This document shows positions 1 through 10,634 of a DNA stretch of 64,000 bases, piece by piece. The translations under genes were made by a program, and so were the position numbers. Source of the DNA: Haliclona indistincta (Eukaryota; Porifera; Demospongiae; Haplosclerida; Chalinidae); NCBI GenBank assembly GCA_964017065.1, contig OZ024789.1:1768764-1832763 (forward strand), in the 5' to 3' direction. Position 1 is the first letter of the stretch. Every line of letters begins with the position of its first letter. The notes under the pieces were generated by a model. The model ran no database searches. It was not told where the DNA came from and worked only from the letters and a program-made list of their open reading frames with translations.

Positions 1-509
1 TAAAATGCATAGTACGCTCCTGGGAAATAACATCCACACAGACCAACCGCTACTCCACCTAAATCAAGATGCAGCCATTTCTTCAACACAGTCTCTGACA
101 TACAGTTGAAGAGATGATAACCGGTAGAACAGACCATGCAGATCTGGAAGCAAAGAGTGAGGCAAGTGAAGGTAAGATGGTCGCCAAACTCCCCCTTATG
201 TTCAGGTAGGAAAGCAAAATTGTCCTCTAGAATGAGAAATGTGAAGTATACAATTCCGATCAAGTGTGTCCATATGTTGATCGACTCGTTGCTCCACACT
301 AACAAACTTCTCAGGCACAAGTCCACAGGCAACCCAGCTCTGTAGCCCTCTTTGATGCCGGGGTTCCATTTCAGAAAGGAGGGGATCTCGTGGTACGTGT
401 ATAGTGGTATTCCAAAAGCTCCTCGAGCGTAGGGCACTGGGTCAGGTGCATTCTCCTGCGAGCTAGCTCCTCTGACGATTGCTTGGTTGGGAGGAGAGTC
501 ATCTTCCAT
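1..509 (-). CDS. PAQR3: PAQR3-like seven-helix receptor, 5' part (runs off window)
   Basis: The reverse strand reads open from an ATG at 509-507 to the window edge, giving 169 codons with no stop or intron. The protein is a progestin/adipoQ receptor (PAQR, hemolysin-III superfamily). Family members are multi-helix membrane proteins, and PAQR3 tethers Raf at the Golgi. Visible features are a short acidic and polar cytosolic N-terminus, the segment PLYTYHEIPSFLKWNPGIKE (residues 35-54) that closely matches PAQR3, the family motif SNESINIWTH (73-82, with the conserved Glu and His), and GYHLFNC (130-136) at the start of a later helix. The first three or so hydrophobic segments are inside the window. 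The 3' part of the gene lies outside. Assignment to PAQR3 rather than another PAQR rests on remembered similarity and is fairly secure. Confidence 0.9.
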   Translation of the reverse strand, partial: MEDDSPPNQAIVRGASSQENAPDPVPYARGAFGIPLYTYHEIPSFLKWNPGIKEGYRAGLPVDLCLRSLLVWSNESINIWTHLIGIVYFTFLILEDNFAFLPEHKGEFGDHLTFTCLTLCFQICMVCSTGYHLFNCMSETVLKKWLHLDLGGVAVGLCGCYFPGAYYAF

Positions 510-1679
510 TATAGTGGGTGTGGCTGTAATTAATTTTGATTGCGTGTGAAGTTTGCGCATGCGTACAGTTGAGGCGGAAGTTTTGAATTAGAATTTACAG
601 GACACCGCGCGTTGTCTTGGTGCTTTGATCTGATTGGTCAGTTGCCATGTTCGCACCTTCCATATCCATACAGAGAGCATTATATGGGAAAGAGCGCGCT
701 TTTTGAGCAAAAGACACAAAGCACTAGCAACTAGCTGCTCTGGAGGTGACTTGGAGATACTTGGTACTGCTACTAAAGAACGAGAAAATCTCTCTGGACT
801 TTGGGAAAGAGTTAGAACATCTTTGAAAAGAGTTGTGAGAACATGAAGAATTCAAAACCACCGTGAGTGCTGTTGCTTCAGCCTTGTCTGTAAATCAGCT
901 GAGCTGCCAGCTACTAGCTACATTTACCTGGTATCTTTGTTGCTTTTCCATACAGTCAAACTTATTTCCCAACTTGTTGTACTACCATACTACTTATCCC
1001 GTGGCCCGTGCTAACTGCTGCTGTGACTTGTGAGCGGCTACAACTGTCTACTACTGACCGAACAATGGCGCAGCAATGACCGCTAACCCATGTACAATGG
1101 TGCTTACTCAACAACCACTGTTACGGTCATACGGTATCTACAACAACCGCTGTGCCTAGTGACAATAACGGTGAGTGCCCCTTCACGTGTACTAGCGTTC
1201 TTACTCAACTCCTCTATCTACTGTAGCTTCATATAAGCAGCATTCTAAGACCAGAACAATCTAGCTTCACTCTTGCTACTGCCCCTGTCTTCTACTGTTG
1301 CTAATGTGTTATCTACCTAAGATCTTACGGTACCAGTAATAGTAGTTTTGCTAAGGGTTATAATGATGCTAAGAAGTATAGTAACCATGGATGCTACACT
1401 TTCTATGGCACAAGAGAGTTACCATCTGTGGTTTTAGCAATGCTAGGCTGTATGGTAGCAATGTTAGAATGTATTTGCATGCCAGCATGGTAGCGTGTGT
1501 TGTGACTTCATGGATAATAACAAGGTCAGTGAGTGTTTGTATGTATCTGCTAGCGCGGCATGACAGTGAGTGAGTCAGTGAGAGTGTATAATTATTATGA
1601 ATCATCTTTAATAATGTTGCATGTGATATTGCTGTGATATTTCATTGATACATTGATGTATGTTAGCAGAGCCTTAGAA
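510..1679. other. Intergenic, upstream of the PAQR3-like gene
   Basis: No supported gene. A 70-codon open frame at 634-846 lacks a convincing start and resembles no family I know. The first 100 bases presumably hold the PAQR3 promoter and 5' UTR. No clear repeat is visible before about 1680. Confidence 0.4.
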
Positions 1680-2079
1680 TGAACATTGTGTAGTACATAG
1701 GTAGTGTAGTGAACACCTTAGCCAGCCAGGTAGATAGCTAGGTAGTGTAGTCAAAGCATCAGGTAGATAGCTATGAACATGAAGAGGAGCAGATCCAGTG
1801 ACCGGACAAGAGCACCATCAACCCATCCAAGATCTCATGGGATCAGTTATCAACTCATTCATGTTCGGTTCCAGTTTCGTACCTCCATTGCTCGGTGAAG
1901 TTCTCATACTATTGATGTGTTCACAATGTGGTTTGTTCTGTAGGGAAGCAGCTGTGGATGCCAGAACAAGATGTTGTATTTTGCTAATTATTACGCCGTT
2001 TTATTTTACTCAGATAATCAACTAGAATCACATAAAGACAGGAAAGAAAATCATATCCTTCACTTGCATTGTACTGTCT

Positions 2080-2269
2080 ATGTACTACCCCTCTTGTCCA
2101 ATGTACTACCCCTCTGGTCCAATGTACTACCCCTCTGGTCCAATGTACTACCCCTCTGGTCCGATGTACTATCCCTCTGGTTCAAGTACTACCCCTCTGG
2201 TCCAATGTACTTCCCCTCTGGTCCAATGTACTACCCCTCTTGTCCAATGTACTACCCCTCTGGTATCAA
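2080..2269. repeat. 21-bp minisatellite
   Basis: About nine tandem units of a 21-base motif related to TGTACTACCCCTCTGGTCCA. The three forward frames stay open only because the unit length is a multiple of three. Copy 2 of the host repeat has about three or four units. Confidence 0.9.
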
Positions 2270-2381
2270 TGTCCTATCTCCAATGTAGTACTATCCTATA
2301 ATATCGTACTATTATTCAGGTTGTTAGTATTCCCTTTGGTCCAATGTACCACTTCTCAGGTAAAATTATAATAATTTCTCC

Positions 2382-2934
2382 ATTCATCGACTCATCGATC
2401 ACTCCAATCATCGACCCATCGATCACTCCATCATCGACCCATCGATCACTCCAATCATCGACCCATCGATCACTCCAATCATCGACTCATCGATCACTCC
2501 AATCATCGACCCATCGATCACTCCAATCATCGACCCATCGATCACTCCAATCATCGACCCATCGATCACTCCAATCATCGACCCATCGATCACTCCAACC
2601 ATCGACCCATCGATCACTCCAATCATCGACCCATCGATCACTCCAATCATCGACCCATCGATCACTCCAATCATCGACCCATCGATCACTCCAATCATCG
2701 ACCCATCGATCACTCCAATCATCGACCCATCGATCACTCCAATCATCGACCCATCGATCACTCCAATCATCGACCCATCGATCACTCCAATCATCGACCC
2801 ATCGATCACTCCAATCATCGACCCATCGATCACTCCAATCATCGACCCATCGATCACTCCAACCATCGACTCATCGATCACTCCAATCATTGACCCATCG
2901 ATCACTCCAATCATCGACCCATCGATCACTCCAA
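2382..2934. repeat. 24-bp minisatellite, about 23 units
   Basis: Nearly perfect tandem units of 24 bases containing ATCGACCCATCGATCACTCC. The unit encodes an eight-residue peptide on each strand (SSTHRSLQ forward, IGVIDGSM reverse), so long open frames appear on both strands without being genes. The homologous array at about 7205-7300 has only four or so units. Confidence 0.95.
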
Positions 2935-3063
2935 TCGATCGCCTCTTCAAGCAAGCAATCAAGATTCAAGAAGTAGACTATTGGACATGTATGTGTAGTT
3001 TGTTGTTGAGCTGTTGTTCTGCACATGGTTTTTCCCAGCAAAGGGTTTTCTCCTGGTAAGAAA

Positions 3064-4412
3064 CTAGGTTTTACCTTGCTGGTTTTTCCATTGAATGATG
3101 TTGGGTCTCATCATTCATAAATATAGGCATTATCTTATATTCGTCAGACCCCAGCTCACACCAGTGCTGTGTCGACATGTGTTGTCTGTGGTTGTAATTA
3201 TTGTCGTGATTATTTTAATTTTGATTTTATTATCGAACTGGTATGCAAAACTCCTAAAATTTAAAAAAAATAAATAAAAATGTTTGCTGTGTCTAGTTCT
3301 TTAGTGCTGGGTGCAACACGTTTGGCTCAAACCATGTAGCAGTAGTCAGTGGTTAGTTAGAGCTAGCTAGTTTAGATAGATACGCCACTAGCTAGGTTTG
3401 TGGTTAGACGCCTGGTTTTATGCTAAGAGTGTAGCACCTTGCACTGGAGAATAGACACAGCTTTAAAACAAATTTCAGTCAATATGCATGTGATGGGATT
3501 AATAGTACAAAAGTTGAGGGAATTACTAATTCAACATACTAGTCTTGCACAAGATGCTGTTTACGTGCCTTCAGTATTCAGGTACATTGTAGCTAGATGG
3601 GTATAAATTTATGGTTAGATACCGCACGTATGCAGCATGTTTTTGAGAAAAAAAGTGGCTCTTGTAACATAGCAAAGTTAGTTGGGCTGAGTAAAGCCTA
3701 ACCTATCCAGAAGAAGCATAGAAGAAGCTGACAATGCAGAAGAAGCTTCGTTTATTGCAAAAATAGAGCTTAGGGAACTAAATTGTAGAACAGAATTCGA
3801 AGCTCACATTATTAATCTTATACAGAGAATAACTTGCTGACTTCAAGTCTAAATGTTTCAATGGAAACCTTGTCACTATAGTTGGTCATTAATATTTTTC
3901 AATTGGTTAATTCGGAAATTAACCTTATTCATGAGTCTAGAGTAGCTAGTGGACTGCTCATACAGTAGGTATGAATAGGAATAATTATACAAAATTGCGC
4001 AAATATAGACTGTGGTCTTTGACCCAAGGTTTATTAAGACGACAGTACAGCAGAAACAACATTACAGGAACTGACAAGTGAAAGGAACACACGCTTTTTA
4101 TTACACATCATGGACAGCCCTAGATACCTGTGACTAGCACAATGCAACATAAGTACAACAACGAATACCACAAAATAACACTTTATGTACAAACACAAAC
4201 AAATAAGTCCAGTAGTCACAACATAGACTAATGCAACCATCCATGGTGCAAGATAGTACAGCCTATAATAATCATGTGTTGCCATGCTGCCAGTATTATC
4301 AGATTATCAAAAAATAAATTATTATTATTTGGCTTCTGTTGTGGTCAAAACTTGTATTTTGGCTACTGATATCATGATTGCACACTTTAATTAGTATCAG
4401 CTTAGAAAAAAA
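3064..4412. other. Intergenic, downstream of OMT1
   Basis: AT-rich DNA with no recognisable gene. From about 4278 it becomes alignable with 8972-9069, the corresponding sequence downstream of OMT2, showing that the duplicated block includes the OMT 3' flank. The 83-codon frame at 4034-4285 (-) looks like chance. Confidence 0.5.
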
Positions 4413-5534
4413 TCACATCATAGAAACAGTTATCAATGAGCACAAGGGTCCACCTCGAGTTGTATGGAAAACATTTTCAATGGCCCAGCCATTTGTAGAG
4501 AAGAGTATCTCCCATTCTGCCAAGGTTCTCTCCTTGCCTCCTGCTATCACACCCATGTAGGCATTAAAATGCTTTTGAGTACGGGTAGTTGCATTGTCAG
4601 GCCCCACCCCTGGCATGATGGCATCAACAACAACTAGCTTAGCATGCACAGGAAGAGCCTTGTGAAGAGAAGAGAGGATTTTAGAACAATCGTCATCAGA
4701 CCAATCGTGGAAGATGTGCTTCAAGAATGCAACGTCACAGTTTGGGATAGTCTTGTGATCAAAAAAATTTCCCTTCACTAACTCTACTCCTTCTGGAGCA
4801 TCTTTGATTGCATCGATGACCTCAGGAAGATCAAAACTCAGTGTTGTAATATCTGAATAATTTGCCTTGAGGGCAGCCATAGTTGGTCCAAAGTTCCCTC
4901 CTATGTCACAGACAGTCTTGCCTTTGAAAGGAGTCCAGTCATACTCATTAACTATGGCTGGAATCTCAATGGCTGATAATACTCCCATTAATTCGTTAAA
5001 GGGTTTAGCAGAAACAGGGTTGGATTTGAAGTAATCAAATAGTGGTAACCCATTGGCTGCATGGAATGGCACATCACCTCCTGCAAATATAGATTCTGGG
5101 AGCTTGGACCAAGCAGCCCACATTGGAGGCTCACAATATACTTTAACTCCGCAAGCAATACTCGGTTGAGGGGCACCTGTCTGAAGCAATTTTCCCATGG
5201 TAGTGAGGCTGTACATGAACTCTCCTCGTTCACCAGCAGTCTCTGTCAGGACTCCCTCAACAGCAGCCACCCGGAGCTGTCTCAACAGTAAGTCTTCATT
5301 CACGGGGCACCCTAGAGAGCTGACGATCTCGGACACAGACAATGTTCCAGAGCCAATGACGTCTGGCACACCGAGAACAACCACTGTATACAAGCACTGA
5401 GAGGTGAAGTGTGCCTGGCTTAGAGCCATTAGTGCAGGAATGGCCGTTTCCATCTCCTTGGGAGTCACTAGAGCCTTCTCTGCAGCAGGTTTGAGTGGTG
5501 ACGGGAAAGTTACTGTCCTGTTTGGTGAGGCCAT
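4413..5534 (-). CDS. SAM-dependent O-methyltransferase 1 (COMT/ASMT type)
   Basis: Intronless gene of 373 residues in the Methyltransf_2 (plant COMT / animal ASMT) family, which transfers methyl from S-adenosylmethionine to a hydroxyl of a small aromatic or similar acceptor in the cytosol. The N-terminal half (about 30-115) is the dimerisation/winged-helix region. The SAM site is CDIGGNFG (209-216), where the usual third Gly of GGGxG is Asn. FDLPEVI (234-240) follows. LKHIFHDWSDDDC (271-283) carries the catalytic-type His276. Length matches the family. The start at 5534 is an ATG shared in context with the paralogue at 10188. The acceptor substrate cannot be told from sequence. It and its neighbour are tandem duplicates with a shared 3' flank. 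Confidence 0.94.
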   Translation of the reverse strand: MASPNRTVTFPSPLKPAAEKALVTPKEMETAIPALMALSQAHFTSQCLYTVVVLGVPDVIGSGTLSVSEIVSSLGCPVNEDLLLRQLRVAAVEGVLTETAGERGEFMYSLTTMGKLLQTGAPQPSIACGVKVYCEPPMWAAWSKLPESIFAGGDVPFHAANGLPLFDYFKSNPVSAKPFNELMGVLSAIEIPAIVNEYDWTPFKGKTVCDIGGNFGPTMAALKANYSDITTLSFDLPEVIDAIKDAPEGVELVKGNFFDHKTIPNCDVAFLKHIFHDWSDDDCSKILSSLHKALPVHAKLVVVDAIMPGVGPDNATTRTQKHFNAYMGVIAGGKERTLAEWEILFSTNGWAIENVFHTTRGGPLCSLITVSMM

Positions 5535-6109
5535 GATTCTACCAAGAAGTCTCTTTACCGGTTAACCTGAGGTAATGGGTACGTACGTCCTCCTGACTCG
5601 AGTTTTGATTGTTTTGAACCCGTCGACGGGTTTTGTACTGAATCTCTGGAATGCATTCATGCTATTATAAGTCTTATAATAAGTCTTATAAGCGGAGACT
5701 CCCCAACGTATTGGGAACATGATCAACCTCAGCTCGCGCATCGTGTTCTGCTGCTTTCTCTGCAGCAAGTTTGAGTGACGCCTCGGTGCATGCAGTGCTC
5801 AGCATCGCCTTCGGATATCTTTGCCAGGAGCTCCGGAGGAGCTCTCATATAAAATTAATGTAGTAACTAATTACTACATCAGAGAAAGAATATTCTTACT
5901 CTGGTAGTTTTAGTAGCTCGGGACCGGTACTGTATTAGATATGCACAATTTGATATCCAGGAAAAATTCTCAATATTTTTCATCAGTGCACGTGTGACTG
6001 CAAAATTAGATTGTATTTTTCAGCATAAAACTATACTTAACATGCAATAATGTTTTTTTTATTAATAACCCACTTGATGATTAACCAATTCATTTGAAGC
6101 ACTGATACT
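5535..6109. other. Upstream region of OMT1, with a possible OMT remnant
   Basis: This stretch should contain the OMT1 promoter. At 5748-5785 the sequence around TTTCTCTGCAGCAAGTTTGA closely matches the OMT1 coding segment for KPAAEKA, in the same orientation, inside a 68-codon open frame (5562-5768, -). It may be a decayed third OMT copy or a partial duplication of the 5' end. The rest is AT-rich with nothing recognisable. Confidence 0.4.
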
Positions 6110-6577
6110 GGCACCAATGCTCTGATGCACTGATGCACTGATACACTGATGCAGTGATACATCTGATACACTGATACACTGATGCAGTGGTACACCTGAT
6201 ACATCTGATACACTGATGCAGTGATACATCTGATACACTGATACACTGATGCACTGATGCAGTGGTACATCTAATACATCTGATACACTGATACACTGAT
6301 GCACTGATGCAGTGGTACACCTGATACATCTGATACACTGATGCAGTGGTACATCTGATGCACTGATACACTGATGCACTGATGCAGTGGTACATCTGAT
6401 ACACTGATACACTGATGCACTGATGCAGTGGCACATCTGATACATCTGATACACTGATGCAGTGATACATCTGATACACTGATACACTGATGCACTGATG
6501 CAGTGGTACATCTGATACATCTGATACACTGATGCAGTGGTACATCTGATGCACTGATGCAGTGGTACACCTGATGC
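6110..6577. repeat. Composite short-unit satellite
   Basis: Tandem array built from 8-10-base variants of TGATACACTGATGCACTGATG and CAGTGGTACATC, arranged in higher-order units of roughly 50 bases. It directly abuts dispersed repeat copy 2. Reverse-strand frames of 100-220 codons across it are repeat artefacts. Confidence 0.92.
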
Positions 6578-6585
6578 AATCATGA

Positions 6586-7465
6586 ATGAACTATGTGTAG
6601 TACATGGGTAGTGTAGTGAACACCTTAGCCAGCCAGGTTGATAGCTAGGTAGTGTAGTCAAAGCATCAGGTAGATAGCTATCAAGAGATAACGAAGAGTG
6701 CCTGGACAAGATCACCATCAACCCATCCAACTGTTATCACTCGTACTTTGATTTGTCCGGTGATGATGGCTCCAGTCTCCTACCATCATTGCTCGATGAT
6801 GTTCTCATACTATTGATGTGTTCACAATGCGGTTTGTTCTGTAGGAAAGCAGCTGTGGATACCAGAACATGAAGATTTTGGATTATGCTGATTATTATGC
6901 CGTTTTCGTTTACTCAGATAATAAACTAGAATCACATAAAGATAGGAAAGAAATCATATCCTTCACTTGCATTGTATACTACCCTGGCCCTCTGGTCCAA
7001 TGTACCATCTCTCTGGTTCAATGTACTACCCATCTGGTCCAATGTACTACCCCTTTGGTATCAATGTGCTACCTCCAATGTAGTACTATCCTATAATATC
7101 GTACTATTATTCAGGTCCACAATCCCATGGGTTAAATGTTAGTATTCCCTTTCGTCCAATGTACCACTTCTCAGGTACAATGTAGCACATTACAATAATT
7201 TCTCTAATCATCGACCCATCGATCACTCCAATCATCGACCCATCGATCACTCCAATCATCGACTCATCGATCACTCCAATCAGCGACCCATCGATCGCTC
7301 CAACCAACCTATGGATTGATCAATCCAATCTTCGACTCTTCGATCACTCCAATCACCGCCTCTTCCAGCAAGCAAGCAGGATTCAAGAAGTAGACTATTG
7401 GACGTGTATGTGTAGTTTGTTCTGCACATGTTTTTTCCCAGCAAAGGGTTTTCTCCTGGTAAGAA
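6586..7465. repeat. Dispersed repeat, copy 2
   Basis: Collinear with 1680-3063 but shorter, because both internal minisatellites are contracted: 21-bp units at about 6990-7060 and 24-bp units at about 7205-7300. It sits downstream of OMT2 just as copy 1 sits downstream of OMT1. Confidence 0.75.
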
Positions 7466-7686
7466 ATTGGGAATTTATTGGGAATTTTTCGGAAACAATT
7501 CAAGATGCTTCTATTCTTTCCAATATAGATCTCGCCCTAGAGTTTATCCTTAAGAAGCGTTTGGTGAGTAGTTCGCTTCTTGCCTTAGCACGCTCGTCAA
7601 GAAATTTGGCGTAGAAAAACCGAGTTTTATAGCGATCGGCTTTGGCGCAATTCCGGCTTATTCTACCGCAGCAGTTGTTTCTTTCA

Positions 7687-8305
7687 TCTGCAGCTCGTGA
7701 CAGAGCAACGCTAGCACCGTGAAACTCGCTCTGATGCATCAATGAGTGTGTCTCAATGTATAATGCAGCTTGAAACGTTGTACAATATTCTACACCAAGG
7801 AATAATTTAGGAATAATGGACATCGTACGGATACGCATTTTTCTAGCCAAAAATCTCTCCTGGCTAACCGTGCAGCAAAGGTTACCAGCTGAAATTCGAC
7901 TCTTATAAACCATTTCTAGGTGCTGTCGAAGAGTTTTCTGCATTTAATTTTTCTGATTTTAAGAAAAACACTTTTACATCCTAAATCATGGCTGATTTTG
8001 CAGTGACGTCCATGTTTGTTGATGCATAGAACAGCTACGTTCAGCGTGGGTCAACAAAACTCTTCACAGCACCTAGAAATGGTTTATAAGAGTCGAATTT
8101 CAGCTGGTAACCTTTGCTGCACGGTTAGCCAGGAGAGATTTTTGGCTAGAAAAATGCGTATCCGTACGATGTCCATTATTCCCAAATTATTCCTTGGTGT
8201 AGAATATTGTGCAACGTTTCAAGCTGCATTATACATTGAGACACACTCATTGATGCATCAGAGCGAGTTTCACGGTGCTAGCGTTGCTCTATCACGAGCT
8301 GCAGA
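7687..8305. repeat. Long inverted repeat, arms about 254 bp
   Basis: Left arm 7687-7941 is the near-perfect reverse complement of right arm 8052-8305, separated by about 110 bases. Both arms read open for the same roughly 85-residue peptide running outward-to-inward on opposite strands, which follows from the duplication and is not evidence of a gene. A transcript would form a very long hairpin. No terminal duplication was found, so I call it a foldback or inverted duplication, not a named MITE. Confidence 0.9.
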
Positions 8306-9069
8306 TAGAAGAAAGTCGCTCATTAATATTCATAAAAACCGGTATACCGCCACCTTAATTAAGGGTGCACGCTACTAGCAACAGTGCGGCTGCTATGAAT
8401 ATAATTATAGTGTGGTTGCTGACATAGCAACTGTTTACACGACAAACCACAGCCAATAGCAACTGTATACTCAGCTAGCATTCCAATGGCGCTGCCCTAG
8501 CCAACAGGCATTTTGGCATAAAACTTCGCCATCGCACGCTGGAACTAGACGTCTTTTAGCTCTACGCGATCGCCAACACGTGGGCTATACCGTAACAGAA
8601 CGATTTTTCTAAATAAACGCCACACTGCCGGGAAAATCTATGCTGCTCGAAGAGCAACGGTACTTTCTAGGCGCGCTAGCGAAAAAATCGCTCTGTTACT
8701 AGATTGTTGCTTTGTTGAAACTTGCATTTCTGGAATCTTGAGTTCATTCAAGTCTTCACTGGTGAGTTTTATGAATAAACACGTCGATGATAGACCACGT
8801 CTCTCCGTGTTCTTGCGAGAAAGCCAGCCAGTTAAATTCCATGATACGAGAAGCTATCCAGACGCACTAGCTATACTGCTAATATCGCTCTATCTGCTGC
8901 TTTAGTTTTCCAGAAACACTGACCATAGCAACGCGCAGCGCCGTGAATATTAATTAGTTGCGTGCACGTGTTGCCATGCTGGCAGTATTATGTGGCTTCT
9001 GTTGTGGTCAAAACTTCTGATCATGAATGCACACTTAATTAATTATAAGTATCAGCTTAGAAAAAATTA
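8306..9069. other. Intergenic between the inverted repeat and OMT2
   Basis: Unique-looking sequence with no recognisable gene. The final 100 bases match the 3' flank of OMT1 (4278-4412). Confidence 0.5.
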
Positions 9070-10188
9070 TCACATCATAGAAACAGTTATCAATGAGCAC
9101 AAGGGTCCACCTTGAGTTGTATGGAGAACATTTTCAATGGCCCAGCCATTTGTAGAGAAGAGTATCTCCCACTCTGCCAAGGTTCGCTCTTTGCCTCCGA
9201 TCACACCCATGAAGGTGTTAAAATGCTTTTGAGTTCGGGTAGTTGCATTGTCAGGCCCCACCCCTGGCATGATGGCATCAGCAACAACTAGCTTAGCATG
9301 CACAGGAAGAGCCTTGTGAAGAGAACAGAGGATTTTAGAACAATCGTCATCAGACCAGTCGTGGAAGATGTGCTTCAAGAATGCAACGTCACAGTTTGGG
9401 ATAGTCTTCTGATCAAAAAAATTTCCCTTCACTAACTCTACTCCTTCTGGAGCATCTTTGATTGCATCGATGACTTGAGGAAGATCAAAACTCAGTGTTG
9501 TAATATCTGGATATTTTGCCTTGAGGGCAGCCATAGTTGGTCCAAAGTTCCCTCCTATGTCACAGACAGTCTTGCCTTTGAAAGGAGTCCAGTCATACTC
9601 ATTAACTATGGCTGGAATCTCAATGGCTGATAGTACTCCCATTAATTCATTAAAGGGCTTGGCAGAAACAGGGTTGGCCTTGTAGTAGTCAAATAGTTGT
9701 AACCCATTGGCTGCAGTGAATGGGACATCACCTCCTGCAAATGTTGCTTCTGGGAGCTTGGACCAAGCGACCCACTTTGGAGGCTCGCAAAATGCTTCAA
9801 CAGCTGAACCAATGCTTGGTTGAGATGTACCTGTCTGAAGCAATTTTCCCATGGTAGTGAGGCTGTACATGAACTCTCCTCGTTCACCAGCAGTCTCTGT
9901 CAGGACTCCTTCAGCAGCAACCACTCGGAGCTGTCTCAACAGTAGGTCTTCATTCACAGGGCACCCTAGAGAGCTGACGATCTCGGACACAGACAATGTT
10001 CCAGAGCCAATGACGTCTGGCACACCGAGGACAACCACTGTATACAAGCACTGAGAGGTGAAGTGTGCCCGGCTTAGAGCCATTAGTGCAGGAATGGCCG
10101 TTTCCATCTCCGTGGGAGTCAAAAGAGCCTTCTCTGCAGCAGGTTTGAGTGGTGACGGGCAAGCTACAGTCCGGTTTAATGAGGCCAT
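9070..10188 (-). CDS. SAM-dependent O-methyltransferase 2 (tandem paralogue)
   Basis: Intronless gene of 372 residues, about 91% identical to OMT1 by direct comparison (34 substitutions and one single-residue gap). All family motifs are intact: CDIGGNFG (209-216), FDLPQVI (234-240) and LKHIFHDWSDDDC with catalytic-type His276. Sixteen of the 34 substitutions fall in residues 121-173, between the dimerisation region and the SAM-binding core, where acceptor contacts lie in this family. The remaining sequence is nearly invariant. This pattern suggests altered substrate choice after duplication, although relaxed constraint would look similar. The start is the same MAS start as OMT1. Confidence 0.94.
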   Translation of the reverse strand: MASLNRTVACPSPLKPAAEKALLTPTEMETAIPALMALSRAHFTSQCLYTVVVLGVPDVIGSGTLSVSEIVSSLGCPVNEDLLLRQLRVVAAEGVLTETAGERGEFMYSLTTMGKLLQTGTSQPSIGSAVEAFCEPPKWVAWSKLPEATFAGGDVPFTAANGLQLFDYYKANPVSAKPFNELMGVLSAIEIPAIVNEYDWTPFKGKTVCDIGGNFGPTMAALKAKYPDITTLSFDLPQVIDAIKDAPEGVELVKGNFFDQKTIPNCDVAFLKHIFHDWSDDDCSKILCSLHKALPVHAKLVVADAIMPGVGPDNATTRTQKHFNTFMGVIGGKERTLAEWEILFSTNGWAIENVLHTTQGGPLCSLITVSMM

Positions 10189-10337
10189 AATTCTAGAAAG
10201 GATAGAAGAATTTTACTGTTAATATTGTTGCTAGCCAAGGTGTGGTCAAGAATTTTGACCGGCCTGTCACCGTTAATTTGGTCCGTACAAAATTGGCGAA
10301 GATGCATGTACATTGTAAAATGCGGATGATATGACGC

Positions 10338-10357
10338 TATACGTAATTACGTATAGC
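10338..10357. repeat. 20-bp perfect palindrome
   Basis: CTATACGTAATTACGTATAG equals its own reverse complement. It is the first of five foldbacks packed into 10338-10878. Confidence 0.85.
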
Positions 10358-10375
10358 TTAGCTTAGAACATGGCT

Positions 10376-10458
10376 TTATCGTGAATACACGAAGCAATAA
10401 CCAATAATAAAACAGAGGGCATAGCCCGAGGGTTTATTGCTGAGTGTATTCACGATAA
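10376..10458. repeat. Short foldback element
   Basis: TTATCGTGAATACAC at 10376 is the reverse complement of GTGTATTCACGATAA ending at 10458. A second inner pair (AGCAATAA / TTATTGCT) extends the stem. The size and structure suit a small MITE or foldback. Confidence 0.7.
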
Positions 10459-10522
10459 ATCACGACGTGGGCATGTTCTTGGCAATTTGTATCATAGCAA
10501 CACGAATGATGTAGTTAGCACA

Positions 10523-10634
10523 TTTTATGTTACTCGAGTCTTCTAATACTAATGGGTCCTGTGATTAACACAATAATTATTCATTCTGTTAATCACAGGA
10601 CCCATTAGTATTAGAAGACTCGAGTAACATAAAA
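10523..10634. repeat. Perfect 48-bp-arm hairpin
   Basis: Arms 10523-10570 and 10587-10634 are exactly complementary over 48 bases with a 16-base loop. A perfect stem of this length implies recent origin or active conversion. Transcribed, it could feed Dicer. It could equally be the inner part of a young foldback transposon. No expression evidence is available from sequence. Confidence 0.93.

Larger units (their letters stand above)
1680..3063. repeat. Dispersed repeat, copy 1 (minisatellite-bearing)
   Basis: This stretch is collinear with 6586-7465. Both start near GTGTAGTACATRGGTAGTGT, share the block around CAGCTGTGGATRCCAGAACA, carry the same two minisatellites, and end at the block CAAAGGGTTTTCTCCTGGTA. 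The arrays are much longer here than in copy 2. A short fragment of the same repeat lies at 11776-11886. I see no transposase, terminal repeats or target-site duplication, so the class is unknown. Confidence 0.75.

Noticed and set aside
634..846. 70-codon frame upstream of the PAQR3-like gene
   Set aside because: No convincing start, homology or splice context.
2382..2934. CRISPR-like regular array
   Set aside because: Units are directly abutting with no spacers and the genome is eukaryotic; this is a minisatellite.
2344..2976. 210-codon and 179-codon open frames on opposite strands
   Set aside because: They are produced by a 24-bp tandem repeat lacking stop codons; there is no codon-usage or domain evidence.
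4034..4285. 83-codon frame (-)
   Set aside because: Looks like chance AT-rich sequence and is not preserved near OMT2.
6062..6730. Reverse-strand frames up to 222 codons
   Set aside because: Read-through of the short-unit satellite; the encoded ISASVYQCI-type repeats mirror the DNA period.
7500..8378. Two similar proteins on opposite strands
   Set aside because: The similarity comes from the inverted-repeat arms; no independent coding evidence.
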